A stretch of 64,000 nt of DNA, taken from assembly GCF_963678635.1 (NCBI RefSeq), contig NC_087068.1:55522467-55586466 (forward strand), given 5' to 3'. The notes beneath the pieces were generated by a model. It was not told where the DNA came from. It did not search any database and saw only the letters and a list, made by a program, of their open reading frames with translations. Origin of the DNA: Symsagittifera roscoffensis (lineage: Eukaryota > Xenacoelomorpha > Acoela > Convolutidae). Shown in pieces: positions 24,086-36,683 of this stretch. Each line of letters begins with the position of its first letter. The stretch's first letter is position 1. The translations under genes and the position numbers were made by a program.

Positions 24086-24779
24086 CTGACAAACAATTCA
24101 AAAATAAGTCCAAAATAAAACACACAGTTATGCTTTAGTTCTAGCAATTTATAAATTATTGTAAAACACACGTACGTTAATTCTAACAGTGCCGCTCACA
24201 AGCGGTAAGAGCTTAAAAAGATACTGAATCAAATCTCCGGCACGCAACATATTATAAGAGCATCTAATCAGAATTCAGAAAAAACTGATAGAGGAAGTTC
24301 TATGAAACTTCAACACAAAAAGTAGCTCGTCTTCGTTTTCCTCACCTAGCATGAGCATCAAGTTAAGGGTGTAACGAGTGGTTTTACAAGGTTTTTTATA
24401 ATGACCTATTATATTTGTTGCGACCTAATTAGTCCGCATGTCAATTTTCATAATAATCAGACAATTATTTTATTGGCAAAAAAGGTTGCATGTAGAGGGA
24501 AAGGAATAAGAGCCAAAAATTTTTTGATATCAAAACTGCTTTGCCTCATTTCCAGAAAAATTTGGTAAAAATCCTGGAAAAATTGTTAACTAAAACGAAA
24601 TTCTCGGAAAATGCCAACTTCAAAAACCATAACTTTTGATTTGATATTCAGCTTATATACACCTATTACCAGCTAGAAAAATTAATTGTTTCAAATTTTT
24701 AAGTGATCACAAAAAGTGACGAAAAGAAGTTAAAAAAGCGAAAAAAAGTCAGTGAACAAAAACTGAAATCTGAATTATA

Positions 24780-25370
24780 CTCAAACAAGGGTACCGTTAT
24801 TTGCATAAGCAGCACAGAATGATCGGACCAGATTTCGTTTCATTGTTCTATAGCCACAAAAAAAACGAAGGTAGCAGGTTACTTTGCAAAAAGAATATAA
24901 TAATACGACCATGACCTTTAAAAAAGACTAGAAAAACGAAAAAAATCTTAAAAAAAACTTGAACAATTTTTCAATTTTTTTGAATGAATTTTTGAGTTTT
25001 TTATTCTCAAAAGGTTGCTACAAAACTTCAAAAACTAACTTTGTTTGTGTGAAAGTTTTCACGGCTTAGATCAGCATAAATAAGCTATTGTAAGCCTGCC
25101 TTGCCTGTACACTCAACTTATTAGCTAGAATTTAGACCAAAATCAAAAAGTTCGAACTGATTTTTCTCGACACTGAGAGAACTTTAAAAAAATTATAAAT
25201 GTCGTTCGAGTCCCGACTGACGAGGATTTGATATATATCACTCAACCCATTCCGATGATTATTTGTGGTACTTGATTTTGCGTGGAAAACAAAAATTAAG
25301 AAAAAAAACTAAAACACACCCGAATACAAATTTCTCCGCATTTTTCAAATAGTCGAAACAATTACATCAA
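24780..25370 (+). repeat. Dispersed repeat family A, copy
   Basis: Diverged head ACAAGGGTACCGTTATTTGC at 24785; strong tail with CACTCAACCCATTCCGATGATTATTTGTGGTACTTGATTTTGCGTGG from 25239 and CACCCGAATACAAATTTCTCC near 25317. Confidence 0.7.
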
Positions 25371-26159
25371 TCAACTTAATATTAAATTTACCTTTATTTG
25401 TTGCTGACAGCTGTTTGTGAAATAAATTTCCAAAATGTAATTCAAAAGACAAAAACCTAAATTCAGTGGAAAAAATTGCTTGCTTTATTATTGAGTTTGA
25501 AAAAAAGACTGGAAGGGCTTTAACTAAAGCACTCTATTCACCCAAAATATTCCAACCGAGTGACTCTTATTGGCGACAGTTATAACCTGACGTCTCAGTT
25601 GCAAAAAATACTGCGCTAATAACTTTTCTTAATTGCAGTTTTTCAAAGCAAAGCCAGTTGCAGTGCATGTAGCACAAAATTCAATAAATGAAGAAAATTT
25701 AAAGTAAATAAAAATTTTGTCTAAATGTTCTGTCGTTTTTTAATATCAACGGCAATTGACTAAGGTCAAAAAGGCAAGACAATGCGGTAACTATAACTAC
25801 GATAACATGATATAAAGCTAGAAGATTCTAGTAGAATTAAAGTTGAGATGTCAGCCTCTAGCCAAACTTGAAAATGAAAAAAAAAATCAGGCTTGTTTTC
25901 TCGCTAGTTGGAGAATTTTTGTTTAAAGAATGTAAGTTACGACCAATAGGGCTCCAAAATGATACACAGAGGCGAAGCTGCGCTTCGCGAACACTAGCGC
26001 GAACACTAGCTCTTCGTAATTAGTCAGAACAAGACAAAAATTATGATGACAAGAGAACAGCTACACAACAAAAATTATTTTAGGAGTAAAGCCCAAAAAT
26101 AATAAGAACAATTTTCCTCTGCACTTATGATATAAATAGATTTTCTGATAATTAGAACA

Positions 26160-26690
26160 AAAACTGCCGATTGCTGAGCAAGTAGAACAGCAAGTTCCGA
26201 CAACTTCCGATCATTTCTGAAACAAAAAAATCTTGAATTGTTTTTTTTTTAAATCTAAGTTGTGTCGCTTTTCTGTGCGTAGTTTGAAAAGATGAAATTT
26301 CCGAGAACATTGATTAGAGTTTTAATTGACTACAATAGTCTTCGCAAAATAAACCACAGAATTGAAACTAGAATTTTACAATTTTTCTCACAGAATCAAT
26401 TTATAGAGTTTTTCAAGAATACGTGCGGGTGAAACCGCTTCAAAAATAAGTTTCGAAACAAGTTTTTAAGAAATCAAAATTTTTGGCTAGAGAGAATAGC
26501 CGCTCCTAAGAAACAACAATTTTCAACCGAATTTTCTCAGCACTGAATGACGACTGAGAGGACTTTAATATGATACATCACTCGAGTCACTGAGGGTTTT
26601 TGTGCAAGCTGTATTTGCGCAGAAAAATTTTTGAGACACTTCAAATACAAAGTTCACCCCTCTGTCAGTGGTGAGAACAATCACTTATGA
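26160..26690 (+). repeat. Dispersed repeat family A, copy
   Basis: Head GCCGATTGCTGAGCAAGTAGAACAG at about 26166 and a decayed tail with GATACATCACTCGAGTCACTG at about 26573. Confidence 0.6.
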
Positions 26691-27189
26691 ATACACCGTC
26701 GTCTTTTCGGACGGCCAAGATGGGCGCTTATCTTCAAATTTAGCGTATATTGGCGCCGAACGTACACTGTTTACCCTTAAAGAAACAGAGGCTTCCAAAA
26801 AATGAGTGTAGATGAAAACAGTCCTGTGTACAAAGTTATTAACGGGAAAAATTCTAGTACCCGATTGCCATACCCTTGCTTATCGCAACGGTAACAAATA
26901 TGTCTTACGAACAAAACGCACAAACACAAATAGTTTCCACAACGTTTAAATGGGATTGCGTTTGAATGCTGTTAATGACCTAATTAATGAATTTTCGATG
27001 AAATTTCTCTATTAATACTGAGAAAATCAATAATTTCTCCCCCTAAATCGATTGGGAAGGGCATATTGTACGGTTGATCTTATTCGTGTTTTCTCGCCCA
27101 AAATCGACTTGAGGGAGGGGTTGTACGGTGAATTCGTTTCAACGGTCGCGTGTCACGGAGCCCAAAACCCGAAAAAAAAAATTGGGTTC

Positions 27190-27680
27190 CCGAATAGCCG
27201 AAAATTAATTTCATTCCCTCTGTTCCCAGATAGCTGAAACCTTTTTTTGTTCCCCGATAGCCAAAAAAATCGATTCACTTTACGCCAAAAATTAATTGCT
27301 GAAATTAATTATTCAAATAAAAACCCATTATAGCCCTCAATTAAATAAATTATAGACCCTCAGAATAGAAAAATTTTATAATGGGGAAGGGACTGCTTCT
27401 AAAAAATTGAAAACTCTATCATCCTGCATCGACTTAATTTGAGGTATTCCGAAACATTGTTTGCCTCGACTTAACTTGAAGTATTCCGATTGCAGGTATT
27501 CGGAAACAATGTATAGATTTTACTTGCAACAAAACTTTCTGCAACAACAATAAATCGAAGTTTTGAACATTTTTAACGCCTGCTCCGCGCGTATCCTGAA
27601 CGCACGTATTTTATATTCCTCTGATTTGGTTATTTACTGGATAGACGAACAAACAAATGTTCCTGGATAGCCGAAAAAAA
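27190..27680 (+). repeat. Short recurring GATAGCCGAAAA motif
   Basis: The motif (G/C)(G/A)ATAGC(C/T)(G/A)AAA, often preceded by GTTCC, occurs near 27192, 27229, 27256 and 27665. Spacing is irregular. A related pair of segments (TCGACTTAA(T/C)TTGA(G/A)GTATTCCGA) lies at 27429 and 27473. Confidence 0.5.
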
Positions 27681-28295
27681 TATTGCGTATCAAAATAGTC
27701 GCACCTATGTTGCTATCTAATTCCATGAAATCAAAGCTATTACGCATTTAAAAAATGTATTTATTCTATTGGATTTTTTGTTCACTAAGTTCCGAAAAAA
27801 ATAAGATGAAATAAAATGGTCCAAATTTTGTGACAAATTTGCTTTTTTAGTCAAAACTTGTTTTGTTCCAAATCACATTAACAAGAAAGCTTCGTTTAAG
27901 CTGGCAGTTAAAAAGTGGGTAGTCAAAATTACTAAAATGAAACATAAATCCCTTGTACCAAATTTTAAAAAAAAAATCGTCGAATAACTTTTCAATTTGG
28001 CCAAGACTATTGAACAGATTATTTTTAAGCAATTAAGAACTCTCACTATAAGGTCGCCGGTACAGATCAGCTCGTTTTGATAGCTTTAAATCCATTGTCC
28101 GAAGCCACGGTATCATAAACTCAAAATTGACCAAAGCAGGAATCTCTGTTAACTGAAAATGTCGTAGAGTCTTTGTTTAAAATTTTAAAACCGTTGGCTC
28201 AAATATAAATTAGCTTTCAATTTGAGACGAAAAATCATACGACAAAAAAATTTGTATCGTATTTAACTTGGACTCGCCAAATTTCACTTTAAAAA

Positions 28296-28470
28296 CAAGA
28301 ATGGTGGCGTAGCGATTAGCATCCTTGTTGCAGTCGCAAATTGCTCGGCTTACCAACAGAACGGGGTGCCGCAGGATTTTTTTTCGGTTGTACGCACTAA
28401 TTATAAACTGCCCACTAAAACAGGGCCCCGGAGTTTTGCTCCGTTCTCGGTACCGAAAACTGCCCACTAG
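28296..28470 (+). repeat. Possible SINE-like fragment with internal repeats
   Basis: GGTGGCGTAGCGATTAGC resembles a tRNA-type A box, but no good B box follows. Downstream, ACTGCCCACTA(A/G)AAC(A/G)GG occurs twice (about 28409 and 28458), each copy tied to a CCG-rich block. Confidence 0.3.
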
Positions 28471-29043
28471 AACGGGTTTACTCAAAACTGTCAGAAGAGG
28501 GCCTTCCCAGTGTTAGCGATCCTTGGGAAAGCCCCAGTTACTGGTTGATGGACGAAACGAATATCTTCGATTGGGGAGTGCTGAAAATAAACGACAATGA
28601 AGACACGAAATGGACGAACCCTCTTTTTGCAGCTACAAACAACAACAACAGCAGCGATTTACATCTGAGCCGATGCATGCACTAAATACTTTTTATAAGG
28701 CGCTCATTCATTCGAAAAAAGCCTAAGCTTTCAATTATTTTAAAATATCTATCACCTCATATGTTAGAGAATTACGAAAAACAAATTCTAGCTAAAAACT
28801 CGCAAAAATGCTGCTATTTGAGCGCAAGATTGAGTAAACAAACCTTGAAACGGCGAGCGAGACAATTCCAATCTTTTACATGGACATGCTAATCAAGGCA
28901 TATGCTAATAGCCTAGTCCCCGTTTGAAATAAAGGCGACTGCAATACCAGGTATAACAGAAAATTGCACAGATCTGCCTTAGACGTTGGCTCGATACAGT
29001 TTCTCATCAAAATGACATAAAAAGTGCATCTACTTTTACTTAC

Positions 29044-29081
29044 GCCTTCTTGTCTGTCTCTCCGTTTGAGCGGTCACTCAT
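29044..29081 (-). CDS. Alternative first coding exon 1a of the RNF213-like gene
   Basis: Minus strand: ATG at 29081-29079 in a good context (AAA before, AG after) encodes MSDRSNGETDKK, then GC and the strong donor GTAAGT at 29043. The exon leaves in phase 2, and joining to exon 2 (starting T at 24085) gives an alanine codon and continues in frame. It is a paralogue of the exon at 29289-29326. Both are preceded on the minus strand by the same GAGCAGCTTCCCCTTCAAA. Confidence 0.7.
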
Positions 29082-29288
29082 TTTGAAGGGGAAGCTGCTC
29101 AGAGCAATGTCCTTCCTTTTCAAATCACAAAACATTGCGCAATGTTGCCTCGATGGACACAACACGTACAAAAAAAATCACGTCATCCTGTCTAGACCTA
29201 ACATGGTAAACAAAAAATGAGGGGCATGATGAATATGAACTTACAGACAGAGGTCAAAAGAAAAATGCAAAGTTTTCCTTTTACTTAC

Positions 29289-29326
29289 GCCTTCTTGGCT
29301 GTCTCTTCGTCGGTGGGGTCACTCAT
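29289..29326 (-). CDS. Alternative first coding exon 1b of the RNF213-like gene
   Basis: Minus strand: ATG at 29326-29324 encodes MSDPTDEETAKK, then GC and donor GTAAGT at 29288. Same length, phase and flanks as exon 1a 245 bases downstream. Either exon joins in frame to the 6.35 kb exon 2 and adds a short acidic N-terminus. The pair implies two tandem start sites with alternative first exons, or a duplicated exon of which one is used. Confidence 0.75.
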
Positions 29327-29349
29327 TTTGAAGGGGAAGCTGCTCAAAG

Positions 29350-30225
29350 AGCAAGTAATACTGGGGATTTTGTAAAATGAAAATTAAGTAATTGCGAAAA
29401 GCTGACAAAATGAAAAAATAAAATAGTTAATTATGGTGTTTCTTTAACAAAAAAAAATGGTTCGTTCAGTCGAATAATTTTGTTCGTTCAGTCTCGATAG
29501 ACAAAATAAGTTAGTTTCAGATTGGTAAAACAAAGCATTTTATCTATCTAATGTCAAAAATTTTTGCAGTTTTATAGCATATTGCTCCTAGTCTAACAAA
29601 AGTACGATGTGATTTACCTGAAAATCAGTCGTATGACTATGACTACAAACACCACAAAAATTCTCAAAAAAGAAAAATACCAGTTTTATGTAATTACATT
29701 AACTAATGAAGCAAATACAACGCACTAAAGCAAAATATACTCAGTATCTAAATGATTTCTTTCTCAGTGGCATTAATTTGCAGTCAAAAAAACATTTTTG
29801 TGATTAAAATACTGGAGATGGGACGAACTTTTCCCACTTTTGAATCAACCGTAATATCCAACCCCACCCCCAAGTAGCCTACCGTAGAATGTCCTCCCGA
29901 AGCAGGTATTAAATCTGAAAATAAATCTATTACACAAAATGTATTCAATTTGAAATTTTGCATGTAGCAGGCTTCAAATTGGTGAAACCGATTTTCGATA
30001 ATTTAAGCTGTTATGCAGGTCATATAACATTCTCTTCAATGTTATCTTGTGAAAAACTCGTATTTTCTTCCCCCTAAATCAATTGAGGGGGGCAATTGTC
30101 AACTGATCCCCACTTTCAATCACTAGGCAACCAGATTCGACCGGAAAATTTCTATGAGTTTAACTTTTTTAATTTAACCGTTTTCAAATACTTTCGCTCA
30201 TTTATCACCTATTTGACTACTTCAG
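29350..30225. other. No gene seen; presumed upstream region of the RNF213-like gene
   Basis: AT-rich. A short CCCCTAAATC(A/G)ATTG segment near 30071 also occurs at 27041. No clear core promoter could be assigned. Confidence 0.3.
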
Positions 30226-30227
30226 CA

Positions 30228-30502
30228 ACCAGGGGCGGATTTAGGGGGGAGCGGACAAACCTCCCCACTTTGAGGGGGTAGGGCACGCCGAAAAAACGCA
30301 ATTTTTTGGTCAAAAACTTCCAAAAAGTGCCTAAAAATGCCTTTCAGGGACTGTTTTTTCACATTTTTACCAGCGGCGCAGAAAATGTGGCAAAAACAGA
30401 GTCTTTTTAGTGCTTTGATAGAGCTGGGAAAATCAATCAATATGGTCGACCAACAAAAAGAAGATCGACAAAAAAGATCCCCCCCCCCCCCCCCCCCCCC
30501 CC
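30228..30502 (+). repeat. Dispersed repeat family C copy ending in a poly-C tract
   Basis: Starts AGGGGCGGATTTAGGGGGGAG (30231), then the family marks AAAAAACGCAATTTTTTGGTCAAAA and GCGCAGAAAATGTGGC. A run of 24 C follows at 30479-30502. Related copies lie at 36.9, 37.2, 42.7 and 50.6 kb. Confidence 0.7.
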
Positions 30503-30539
30503 TGTCAGCAACTACTACTCTGGCATAACTTCAGCCTCA

Positions 30540-31810
30540 ACTGAACATCTTATGAGTAGCACAGAGGCAAAAGAACGGCCCGAACAAAATCAGCACAAAC
30601 TATTTAAGAGATCTTGTTAACTACTGATCCCCAATCCCCTATTGGACCTTAGTTAACTATCCATCTCCCCCATTCATGTATACTTTTGACAATAATTTGT
30701 AAAAATTATGCATTTCCAAAATTTCAAAATTTAATTGAGTATTCATTTTACAGCTTTTAATCAAAGCTTTCAAATTGAAATTATGTTTCTTTATAAAATA
30801 TAATTATGTTGATTGAAATTTCACTTTAATTTGATGGCTTTAACTGATTCGCAAAAAAAAATATAATTTTTGAAGTAAGGTATTCAAGCAATCATAAAAT
30901 GTTTTCTTTTTGTTATGAACTGCTTTGCAAAAATGGGTTTTCAAGCAAGCTAGAGGAATATGAAAAAAGAAAGATTCATTAAGCAACCTAATCCAGCAAC
31001 AAACCTATTAAATACTTCAATTTTTTTGTCAGCTTATATTGGTTCGGTTAAAATTTTTGACACAAGCTTTCAAGCGCTGAGAATTTGAAACAGTTCAGTT
31101 TGATTTGAAGGCTAGTATCGATTCGCTAAGAGTATTTGATTTGAAGTTTTCTGACGCATGCTATCATGCACGGAAATTATAACATCGTTTTTTCACAATT
31201 AAATTATGAGGCAATTATTAGGTTTTGCAATAATTGACACTTTGACACTTTTCTGGTTGTTTTGACAAGTGGAATAATTCGCAAATTATTAATTTTTGTT
31301 GCAAGCTATTCAGGAGATGAAGGCCACATTTAACATAGTTTTGATGTCTTGAATTGATTCATTGAATGTTTCTGGAGCATGCTATCAAGCCCAAAAAAAC
31401 TTGAAAATTTGAATTTGTTTCAATGGCTCAAATTGGATCGCAGAAACTTCAAGGGGCAAGTGGCCTCTGTTAAAGCAAATGTGAGAGGGATGCAGCACAT
31501 CACTAGTTGAGCTAAAATATTTTTCGATAAATTAATTCACACCGCTCGGTCGTTTTCAACAGTTTGTTGCACTTAATTATTTTCCTCGTATTTTATGGTT
31601 CAATTTGATCTCCCCATCATAATTGATTGTTCACTTAGCCTCGCCGAACCAACAAGGAATGAACTTAGGGCGCCTTTAGTCCACGCCTAATAAAAAAAAC
31701 TATACTCCAACACTGTTTTCAAAAATAAGGTGATTATAATTTGATGATGTGACCAGATTGAGGAAAAGATGGTAAAAGTTATGAAAACGAAATTTCAAGA
31801 CTATCTGACT
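30540..31810. other. No gene seen
   Basis: AT-rich sequence in which the phrase CTATCAAGC or GCTTTCAAGC recurs several times (31.0-31.4 kb), suggesting a decayed repeat. No coding pattern. Confidence 0.3.
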
Positions 31811-31814
31811 ACAT

Positions 31815-34800
31815 ATTTGGCCTTGGCCTTCATAGAGATTTTAGGTTGAGATCTATCCAGTCTTCGGATCGAAAAATGTTATAAATTATACAAGCTCCCT
31901 TAAAATGGTCTCTTAACATGGTCTCTCAAAAAAGTTTTTGTTAACCACTAACTCTACAAAAATTGCTCAAACGTTGCGTCCATAAGACATTTGGCGTTAA
32001 GTCTTTATAGTAGATTACTCACTAATTAATTGGTAAATAAATTTGAAAAAAAAAATAAATTGTTTCTCTGGAAATTGTTCGGAGCCTGTAAAATGCGGCA
32101 ACCGAAGTCGAATTTCTAAAAATCGGAATAGTGGGATAATTAACTAGATCATTTTCTGAAATAAGGCAAAATGTGAAAAACTGGAAAAAGTAAAAATGTT
32201 TAAAAATTTGTCAAACAAAAAAATATTAAGCAGAAATTTCGCTTACTGCAGCTTTTTAACTATTTATTTTAAATAATGAGTGAAGGGGCTGTTTTATGAT
32301 AACAGTGATAAGCTCGACCTCATCTGACATTTATTTGCAGAAGAAAACACCAAAAACCAATGCTTCTCATGTTACAACGTGAGCATTAGCAACTCAACTG
32401 ATACCGTTTTCTTCTTCATCAATTCGCCTCAATTAAACTAATACCATGTTTGTTAATTTTGTGAATGTATAAGTTTTGTCTGCTCATTAAAATAAAAGCT
32501 AAAAATGTGACTGCGCTGTTATGTTGATTAATTGCTGAGAGGCGACATCATTCGACAGATCAAAAGACCTCCTTGATAGATCTCCCAAATTAATGCTTCA
32601 TCAAATTATCCACAATTTTAACATTGATTGTAGCACACCAATTTGAAAATAAATCAATATGGACTATTAATATACTGAAATTTATCAATATAGTCTTCTG
32701 CGTGATTTCATATACTCAATTAGATTGAGAATGCCTCAAACAATAGTCTTCAATTATGATTCGTTTCAATAGCCTTATTGAAACTTTCCCCAATGAAGGT
32801 TTTTTCAACCTATATCAGCAGATTTTTTCAACAAGTATCATTTTCAACAACAACAAAAAAAAACATGTTTGAACAAAATAAAAGAAAAGCAAGTATTCAA
32901 AGATAAACAAATAAAAAACAAATCCATCAATTTCTTTTCTTTATACCGCAAAATGAGATCTTCACGATGATGATGATGAATAATTTGCTAAATATTTGGC
33001 CGTGACTTTGATAAAGTTCTTAGGTTGAAAAGTATCCAGTCTTCGGATCGGAAAAAGTTTGAAGATACACATTTTCACTTAAAATGGTTCCTAACATGGT
33101 CCCTTAACCATTGACCCCATAAAATCGTTCAAACGTATTATGTCCATTTAATAGATTACTCACAATTTAAATTTAACTTGACACATGCGCTACACTGTGC
33201 AAAGGGCGGTTACACACATAAGACACAATGAAATTAGACCCATTCGCCAATCTCATGAATGAGTTTTGGCCATGACGTCGAGATTGAGCCGAAACTGCAG
33301 CCGTTGCAAGGCGAAACCTTTGTCAACATTTCAAATACAACTGAAGATGAAGCACGACTTGACATTAAGAAAAACAGACTCTGGGGTTCACGATTTAGCC
33401 GCACTTTCTTTGATGTGAAAATTTTCAACCCCCAAGCCAAAACATCGCAAAAACTGCATAAAGACGCATATAAATATCAAGAAACGCAGAAGAACTCCAA
33501 ATATAAGCAAAGAATTTTAAACGTGGAGCAGAGTAGCTTCTGCCCGTTAATTTTCGGATGCACCGGTGGCGCTGCTCCAACAGCCACGCGGACGATGCAG
33601 CGATTAGCCGATAAAAAAGTGAAAAAAGACAAGAGAACTATCCAGAATCGATAAATTACATAAGAACTAAAATCAGGTTCGCGCTCCTGAGGAGCTCTGT
33701 ACTATGTTTAAGGGGGTTTAGATCGCTGAGCAAAGTTCAATTTATCGACAACTCCATTAGCGCTATTGTAGAGGAAGGACAGTTAAGATAAATTAACATT
33801 ACGACGAAGCATTTAATGCTGATTTATGACTTCATTGAAAAAATGATATAGTTTGCTGATATGTATGCATTTTTATTACGCTGGTATGGCCCTATCCAGC
33901 TTGTCCACCTACCTAAACTAAACGGAAGGGCCTCTTTTGTAATTTAGTTTTTTTTATTTGAATATTAAATAAATGAACAAAATTAAACAAAATCATTATC
34001 TAGAAGTTGTTCCGAGCTGTTCAAAATATGGCAATCGAGTTCTAAAAATTTAAATGGGGGGATATTCAACAAGATCCTATTTCTGAAATATGGCAAAATG
34101 TAAAATTTGAAAAAGTGAAAGTGTTTAGTAAATTATCAAAAATAAATATTGGGCAGAAATTTAGCTTGCTGCAGTTCAAAGAACATGAAATTTTTATTTA
34201 GTTTTTTTAATAATGACTGAAAGGGCTGTATTATGACAAAAGTGATAAGCGACTCGACCCCACCAGACGTTTATTTGCAGTGAAAAAATACAATGCTTCT
34301 CATATAATAACTCACGCTTAGCAATTCAACTGATACCGTTTTCCTCTGTATCAATTCGCCTCAGTTAAACTATTACTATGTTTTTGACTTCTAAATGTAT
34401 AATTTTTGTCTGCTAACTAAAATAAAATCTAAAATTGGGATTACGCTGTTATGTTGATTAATTGCCTAGAGGCGACGTCACTCGACAGATCTCCCGATGA
34501 TCTCCTGAACTGGTGCTTCATCAAATTATACACAATTGGAACTATAGTTGTAGCATACCAAATTAGAAAAAAAATTATAATTCTTATACTGAAATGAAGT
34601 CATTTATCATTATTTTTCTGCATAATTTTATTCAGACTCTTTTAGAAACTTCGGAGTAGATTGAGAATGTCAACACACAATAGTCTTCAATTGTGATTGG
34701 CTTCATTGAAACTTTCCGCAATCAAGGTTTTTTCAATCTATATCAGCAAGATTTTCAACATATCACTTTAACAGAAAAAAAACAGAAACATGTTCACACA

Positions 34801-34890
34801 AAACAGCAAAACAAACTAAGTACTCACAGCAAAACGAATAAAAACAATCCAACAATCTGCAGTTTTTATACCAAAATTGATTTCCTTGAA
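31815..34890 (+). repeat. Diverged tandem duplication, about 1.9 kb offset
   Basis: The segment 32050-32900 is repeated at 33985-34800 (for example GGGCTGT at 32287 and 34219, AAAGTGATAAGC or the like, CAATTCGCCTCA, GCTGTTATGTTGATTAATTGC at 32515/34444). The earlier mark CTATCCAGTCTTCGGATCG occurs at 31854 and 33036. Copies differ by many substitutions, so the event is old. Confidence 0.75.
33220..33654 (+). pseudogene. Transposon-encoded nuclease-like C-terminal domain fragment
   Basis: The plus strand reads HDVEIEPKLQPLQGETF, then ARLDIKKNRLWGSRFSRTFF, DVKIFNPQAKTSQ, YKYQETQKNSKYKQRILNVE and FGCTGGAAPTATRTMQRLA. This matches a C-terminal module often seen in invertebrate retroelement-type proteins, with pattern ARLDI…FFDV(K/R)-x-FNP…HExxKxxxYxxRVxxVE…FTPL-x-F-x-xxGG. 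The D, D-V-(K/R) spacing resembles a PD-(D/E)xK nuclease fold; that is an inference. A matching HNEIR segment just upstream is in another frame, so a frameshift lies near 33250. The frame ends at 33654. Confidence 0.55.
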
Positions 34891-34899
34891 GCTTAATTT

Positions 34900-36000
34900 T
34901 ATTTCAAAAAATACAAATAAGCTATGAAAAGTATTTTGTGGTTACGTAATTGGGTGTCTTTGTGTTTCGATTAAAGGACTTCGGCTTCGAAAGAAACAAA
35001 CTTGAACAACGCCCATAAAAGAAAACTTGTCTTCTCAAACTTTCACACATGATTGATTTAGGAATAACATTCAAAAGAACTTATTATGATTATTTTGATT
35101 TGAATTGGATATCTAAAATTGTAAACTGAAACAAAACTGTACATAAACTGAACACTGAATGTTCTGTTGCGGTTGGGGAAAAAAATCTCTCGTTAAAGCA
35201 CGCTGATCAAGCCCCCCGCGCTTGTGAACAGAACCACATGACCTAAATGAGTAAGCACTCGTTCATAAGCACTGCAAAAAAAAAAATTAAGCCACAGCAA
35301 TGAATTAAATTCAACTCGGTGGTTTCAACTTTATCTTTACGAAAAAAATACTTGAGCAAATATTGTTACAAAAGCCGAAAAAAGTTGCAAAATGTAGAAT
35401 TGGGGCGGATTTTTTTGATTGAGACCAATTTCGATTTGGTAGTTTACTGTTTTTGACTAATTTCTATATTATCTGAAAGGTAATAATTTCCTGTCTTGAG
35501 CTCAAACACAAAGAGATATTAACCTGTGACTATGTTTCGTTAAGTTATGATGGTTTGAAAAATGCCAAGTAGGGATTACTAAAGGGCGCTACTTGCCAGT
35601 TTTCTATTAACGCGTAACATGTGCCGCGACTCAAACCTTTCCAAATTGAATTGACGGATATTAGTTGTTACAAGTACCTTGGTACTAGATGAAAAAAAAA
35701 TCAATGTCTATGAAGCATTGAGTTTGGGGTTAAGATTCAACAAAACAAACTAAAACAAACAATTTATGGATTTCAAAAATACAGATACCTCACGGAAATT
35801 AGGAGCATTCAAATCTTTGGCCTGATACCAGCAGTCTTGTTATTGTTTCTTTTTTTTGTTAATTCAAAATTGTTCCAAATTGAGTTGAGGCAAGCTAACT
35901 GGTCCTTTTGATTCCAGGTATCACTTAATATTTGATATTATCAGTCCAAAATTCAAAGTTTACCAACATTTCATTTACCAAAAACTTATTCGAGACCAGT
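34900..36000. other. No gene seen
   Basis: AT-rich, probably 3' flank or intron of the SPCA locus. No RNA gene, coding pattern or clear repeat found. Confidence 0.35.
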
Positions 36001-36190
36001 TAAAGGATTGTCGGAAGAATCGGGGTTTTACCTTGATATACGAGCAATATCAACTCCACAACAAACAGTGTTTGCCAGGTTGGAATGTTGCTTGGTAAAA
36101 CATCTCGCTTCGCTTGTGCGATAATGAACGATTCGAAGAACCTCAGCTTAGCATAATATAAGTATTGATTTTTTGAGCATGTGTGTGTAC

Positions 36191-36332
36191 CTGAGAAGTA
36201 GAGTGCCTCCGCCTGGAAGATTCTCTGGGCAGGTGGGAAGTAGATGACTTCAAACTGGCCCCCTAGAGATAGTTCCACTGCCCCCAGGAAGGGCTTGTTG
36301 TCAAAAACATCTATCTGGAAAATCGACTTCGT
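36191..36332 (-). pseudogene. SPCA (ATP2C-type) P-type ATPase, C-terminal exon G
   Basis: Minus strand, acceptor GTTTCAG before 36332 and donor GTACAC at 36190. It encodes KSIFQIDVFDNKPFLGAVEL and FEVIYFPPAQRIFQAEAL, which align well with the late transmembrane region of secretory-pathway Ca2+-ATPases (KSVFEIG…; LLVIYFPPLQKVFQTESL in the human protein). A further open stretch at about 36090-36012 with WQTLFVVELILLVY could be the last membrane helix. This exon by itself shows no damage, but upstream exons of the locus do. Confidence 0.75.
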
Positions 36333-36683
36333 CTGAAACACAACTGCGTAAATGAGTGAACTGCATATCTATCGTCGATCATTTTCAGCGATCGCGGGGA
36401 GATCCCTGTCCTGTCAATTCTGGTTTCCAGATTTTCTCAAAGGCCCCCCCCCCCCCCTCTTTGGTACAATTTCACGACAGCCATTTCTGGCTGACAATCC
36501 TTGGGTGACAGTATTTACTAATTTTGACGAGAAAGCGCTCACCCAAAAATGAGTCATATTGTTGATTTCGGCTAGATAAAAAAAAGGTCAGCTCCATGAT
36601 TTTATTTGTTTTTAATGCTGACATGTGATTAATGATTTTGTTAATAAAATTTACTTGCGAATCGAAAAAATACATACAAAAAA

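Larger units (their letters stand above)
24086..29043 (-). other. Intron 1 of the RNF213-like gene
   Basis: About 5 kb between the acceptor at 24086-24087 and the first-exon donors. It holds two family A repeat copies (24.8 and 26.2 kb), a run of short GATAGCCGAAA-like motifs at 27.2-27.7 kb and a SINE-like stretch at 28.3 kb. No other gene seen. Confidence 0.5.
29031..29349 (-). repeat. Direct duplication of about 75 bp containing the first exon
   Basis: The blocks at about 29031-29105 and 29277-29349 share TTTACTTACGCCTTCTTG and CACTCATTTTGAAGGGGAAGCTGCTCA. Changes are concentrated in the codons between, while the ATG context, the first codons and the donor are unchanged. Confidence 0.8.
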
